From: Muraenolepis orangiensis
Taxonomy: Eukaryota; Chordata; Actinopteri; Gadiformes; Muraenolepididae
DNA: 64,000 nucleotides
Assembly (NCBI GenBank): GCA_027704905.1
Contig: CM051001.1
Location: 36,860,390-36,924,389 of the forward strand
Direction of reading: 5' to 3'
The notes under the pieces are model-generated. The model ran no database searches. It saw nothing but the letters and a program-made list of their open reading frames with translations, and was not told where the DNA came from. Positions within the stretch are counted from its first letter, which is position 1; every line of letters starts with the position of its first letter. A program made the position numbers and the translations under genes. Shown here one piece after another: positions 60,352 through 64,000 of the stretch.

Positions 60352-61000
60352 CAGTGATAAAGGGATTTTAGCAACCATTGTTGCTAAACTTACTCTTACC
60401 AAGTAAGTCTGCTTTCCTATTGATATATATGTGTATAAATGTATATAACTATATAGATGTTTGTCCTCTGTCTGCCATACTTTTTTCCCAGAGCTCATCT
60501 ATATAATAATAGCTGGTTCTCTGGCAGCGATAGCGCTGCTGCTAACAGTTGCATTGGGAGTCTACTGCGTGCAAAGGAAGAAAACCTCGAAAGGTACAAA
60601 ATGGCGGGCTCTATGCTACATACTACATTATGGAGCGTCTAATGTCACTGTTACACTGTAATGGAATGGAATGGGAAAAACCTTTTTTGGGAGGAGATAG
60701 ATATTGCAACACTTCTTCCTCTTCTCTTGGGTTTCCTTCTTCCCTTTTTGCTCCGCTCGTTCATTGGTCACTTGCACCTCTCCTCTCTCCCCTCCAGACA
60801 CCACAGAAGCAGAAGCGGAGGACGTGACTTACGCAGACGTCTCTGTGCTACAGGCTCAGGGAAGGCAGCGAGTTCAGAGGCCGACGGAAGTGGAGTACGG
60901 ACATGTGAAGGCCGCCACGGCTCCGGGCTTCAGGCAGCAGACGGTTGAAATTAACGTGGACTACTGTTTGTACTCTCAGCCCCGAAAGACCAGACCCTAA
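56424..61000 (+). CDS. Gene D: SLAM/CD2-like Ig receptor with two ITIMs
   Basis: Exons: signal peptide 56424-56472, V-like Ig 56984-57280 (short type, as gene B), C2-like Ig 57741-57998, stalk-2 60087-60191, TM 60492-60593, tail 60798-61000. With phase-1 joins these give 1014 bases, 337 aa. A stalk-1 exon (58100-58141 plus 59793-59873) is split by a hAT insertion and must be skipped; its 123-base symmetric length keeps the frame. The C2 domain keeps all four cysteines. The membrane segment is IYIIIAGSLAAIALLLTVAL, followed by QRKK. The tail has VTYADV and VEYGHV, both fitting (I/V/L/S)xYxx(I/V/L), plus VDYCLY. There is no TxYxxV switch motif in strict form. Use depends on correct skipping of the damaged exon. 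Confidence 0.75.
58142..59784 (-). mobile_element. hAT element inserted inside the stalk-1 exon of gene D
   Basis: Perfect 8-bp TSDs CTCTATAT (58134-58141 and 59785-59792). TIRs CAGGGGTTCCCAACCT and the complement of CAGTGGTTCCCAACCT. C-runs lie inside both ends. It carries the 5' part of a BED-finger transposase on the minus strand. The uninterrupted exon is readable in gene C (36043-35921). Confidence 0.95.
58750..59427 (-). CDS. BED-finger hAT transposase, N-terminal part
   Basis: 225 codons from MSEKRKGDDSSS. Residues 30-70 form a BED-type zinc finger (ECVIC, then HQQTMH). Then come ALLIAKAKKPHNIGEQL and FAIQLDETTTVADEAVLIV, where the DE lies near the first catalytic Asp, as in ZBED/SCAND3-like hAT proteins. 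The frame stops after VDSFY and the rest of the catalytic domain is absent, so it is an internal-deletion derivative. It was called from the first ATG. Confidence 0.85.
   Translation of the reverse strand: MSEKRKGDDSSSAIKKKMRTYLESYLNLGFMEGTDKTRPECVICREKLANDSMKPCKMKRHQQTMHPETVGRDRDFFIKKQQFVRAGSDVQKATSFECALLIAKAKKPHNIGEQLIKPACIKMVEKLCGPQVAEKLKTVPLSNNTVKDRIDKMASNCELQLLEKLGKGPFAIQLDETTTVADEAVLIVYVQYIDGEDLKQDILMSVNLTTTTRGEDIFTAVDSFY
60225..60288. repeat. (CA)n microsatellite in stalk-TM intron of gene D
   Basis: 64 bases of CA, 34 bases after the stalk-2 exon, at the same place as the tracts of A and C but much shorter. A TA tract follows at 60320-60346. Confidence 0.97.
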
Positions 61001-61540
61001 CAGCTGGAAACACACACGGTCTGGTGATGTGGAGACGGCGATCGAGCCAGAGTGCCAGCGGCCCCGTTGGACCTTCTGAGCTGCCAGGAAGACTTCCGTC
61101 TTCCAGCGTCTAAAAGGCCACTTTCATTGAACCCCTGTTTACTTCATTGGACTTAGTGCACTATCATCATCACCTTCATGTCAATTATTGTATTTATTAT
61201 TTAGTTATTAGACTTATTAACCGTTTTACTATTTTTTTTTAATCTTCTTACATGAAAAGAAAAAAAACTGTTAATAACAGTTATGAACAAATCATTCCGA
61301 AAGCTGTATTCCTTAAAACCACGCAGGTGAAGTTGCATTGAATTTGAACTTTATGATCCATGTTTCTCTGTTATGGTCGTCCATTTTGAACCCAGTGAAG
61401 CATTGACAGCAGATGTTGGGCTATGAAAAGAGTTTTCTAACTCATTTCCTGATAGTCATCAAACAGTGGGACGTAGATGCGTTCTGCTGAAGCCGCTGGT
61501 TACATTAAGGTGTCACTTCTCATATCTATGGTAGTACTTC
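61001..61540 (+). other. 3' flank of gene D, conserved with A and C
   Basis: Homologous to 8338-8990 and to 34672-34010 inverted. Further on, TA repeats (61566-61612) and a GGGCGTCGCAACAGGG stretch (61627) are shared only with gene C (33970-33950 inverted). Confidence 0.5.
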
Positions 61541-61557
61541 CTCTTCCATGTTATCTA

Positions 61558-61626
<69 letters not shown>

Positions 61627-61739
61627 TGGGCGTCGCAACAGGGTAGGCAAAGTAGGCAATTGCCTGGGGACCCAAGCTGGAAGGGGGGCCCCCAAGGACG
61701 ACAGATCATATTTCCCTCCCGTTGGACTTCATGATGTTC

Positions 61740-63660
<1,921 letters not shown>

Positions 63661-64000
63661 CTTGTATAGTTGAGCCATTGCTATATCCAACTCCATGTCT
63701 TTAACCAAAAACCACAAAGAAGTCACAAAACTTCCCCCTGTTGCCCTGAACCTATAGCGTCAAAGAAACGACTCTTACTAAACTTAAAAGAAAGCCAGTA
63801 ACAAACTCAATAACTCTATATTTACAATTGTATTTACAGATGTACAAATAGAAACATTCTTTTGCTAGCAAATAACACAGAATGAGCAGCAGCTTGTTTC
63901 ATGACTTAAATTGCCAACACACTTTATGCGTCACTCAGTGAGCTTAAATTCCTCCGACGTCGATGCCTATATTTTTTAAACGAGTCAAGAAAGATTTCTT
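63661..64000. other. hAT block continuation, no gene
   Basis: 63661-63930 matches 31318-31060 inverted. The last 70 bases are unassigned. Confidence 0.5.

Noticed and set aside
60798..61000. ITSM (TxYxxV/I) typical of SLAM receptors in the tail of gene D
   Set aside because: The residue two before the tyrosine is V, not T (VTYADV, VEYGHV), so the motifs fit ITIM and not ITSM.

Overview
This is vertebrate nuclear DNA, almost certainly from a teleost fish; the species cannot be fixed from the window. The signs are split genes with GT/AG introns, long CA, GATA and AGT microsatellites, Rex1-like and L2-type LINEs (one L2 family ends in the GTAAGTCGCTTTGGATAAAA tail common in fish), Ty3/gypsy elements including one with integrase before reverse transcriptase, and many hAT elements with 8-bp target-site duplications (TSDs). 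There are two runs of exactly 1000 N, which are scaffold gaps.

The host genes are four copies of one immunoglobulin-superfamily receptor. They look like the SLAM/CD2 family: a V-like first domain without the canonical cysteine pair, a C2 domain with four cysteines, a short stalk, one transmembrane (TM) segment, and a tail with ITIM-like tyrosines. I call them A (+, 2.6-8.3 kb), B (-, 24.3-22.1 kb, cut by a gap), C (-, 37.7-34.7 kb) and D (+, 56.4-61.0 kb). Every intron is phase 1, so whole exons can be lost or duplicated without breaking the frame, and this has happened. A and C share one type of promoter and V exon; B and D share another. C reads as an intact 370-aa receptor. D gives a 337-aa receptor if a stalk exon destroyed by a hAT insertion is skipped. 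A is broken by a premature stop and loss of its tail exon. All four share PU.1-like and RUNX-like motifs just upstream of the start codon.

Layout: 0-1.7 kb, a hAT-derived block, repeated inverted at 31.3-33.1 kb. 2-9 kb, gene A with an intact antisense Rex1-like LINE in an intron. 9-13.1 kb, a hAT element and an internally deleted gypsy element with both LTRs. 13.4-15 kb, a pogo/Tigger remnant. 15-21 kb, mostly unassigned sequence with a 72-bp minisatellite and a split hAT transposase remnant. 22-24.3 kb, gene B. 25.5-30.8 kb, an intact-ORF L2 LINE nested in a Rex1-like LINE. 31-34 kb, hAT blocks. 34.5-38.2 kb, gene C. 38.2-47.5 kb, a transposon graveyard with a four-layer nest and a Gmr1-like element. 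49-52.5 kb, a hAT copy, a possible solo LTR, a foldback element and a defective Rex1-like LINE. 53-56 kb, an L2 LINE inside an AGT microsatellite. 56.4-61 kb, gene D. 61.7-64 kb, hAT blocks again.

The biology is a fast-changing immune-receptor array: local duplication and inversion, exon gain and loss, and repeated transposon insertion have given each copy a different extracellular and signalling makeup. I saw no CRISPR array, operon, rRNA or intact tRNA gene.
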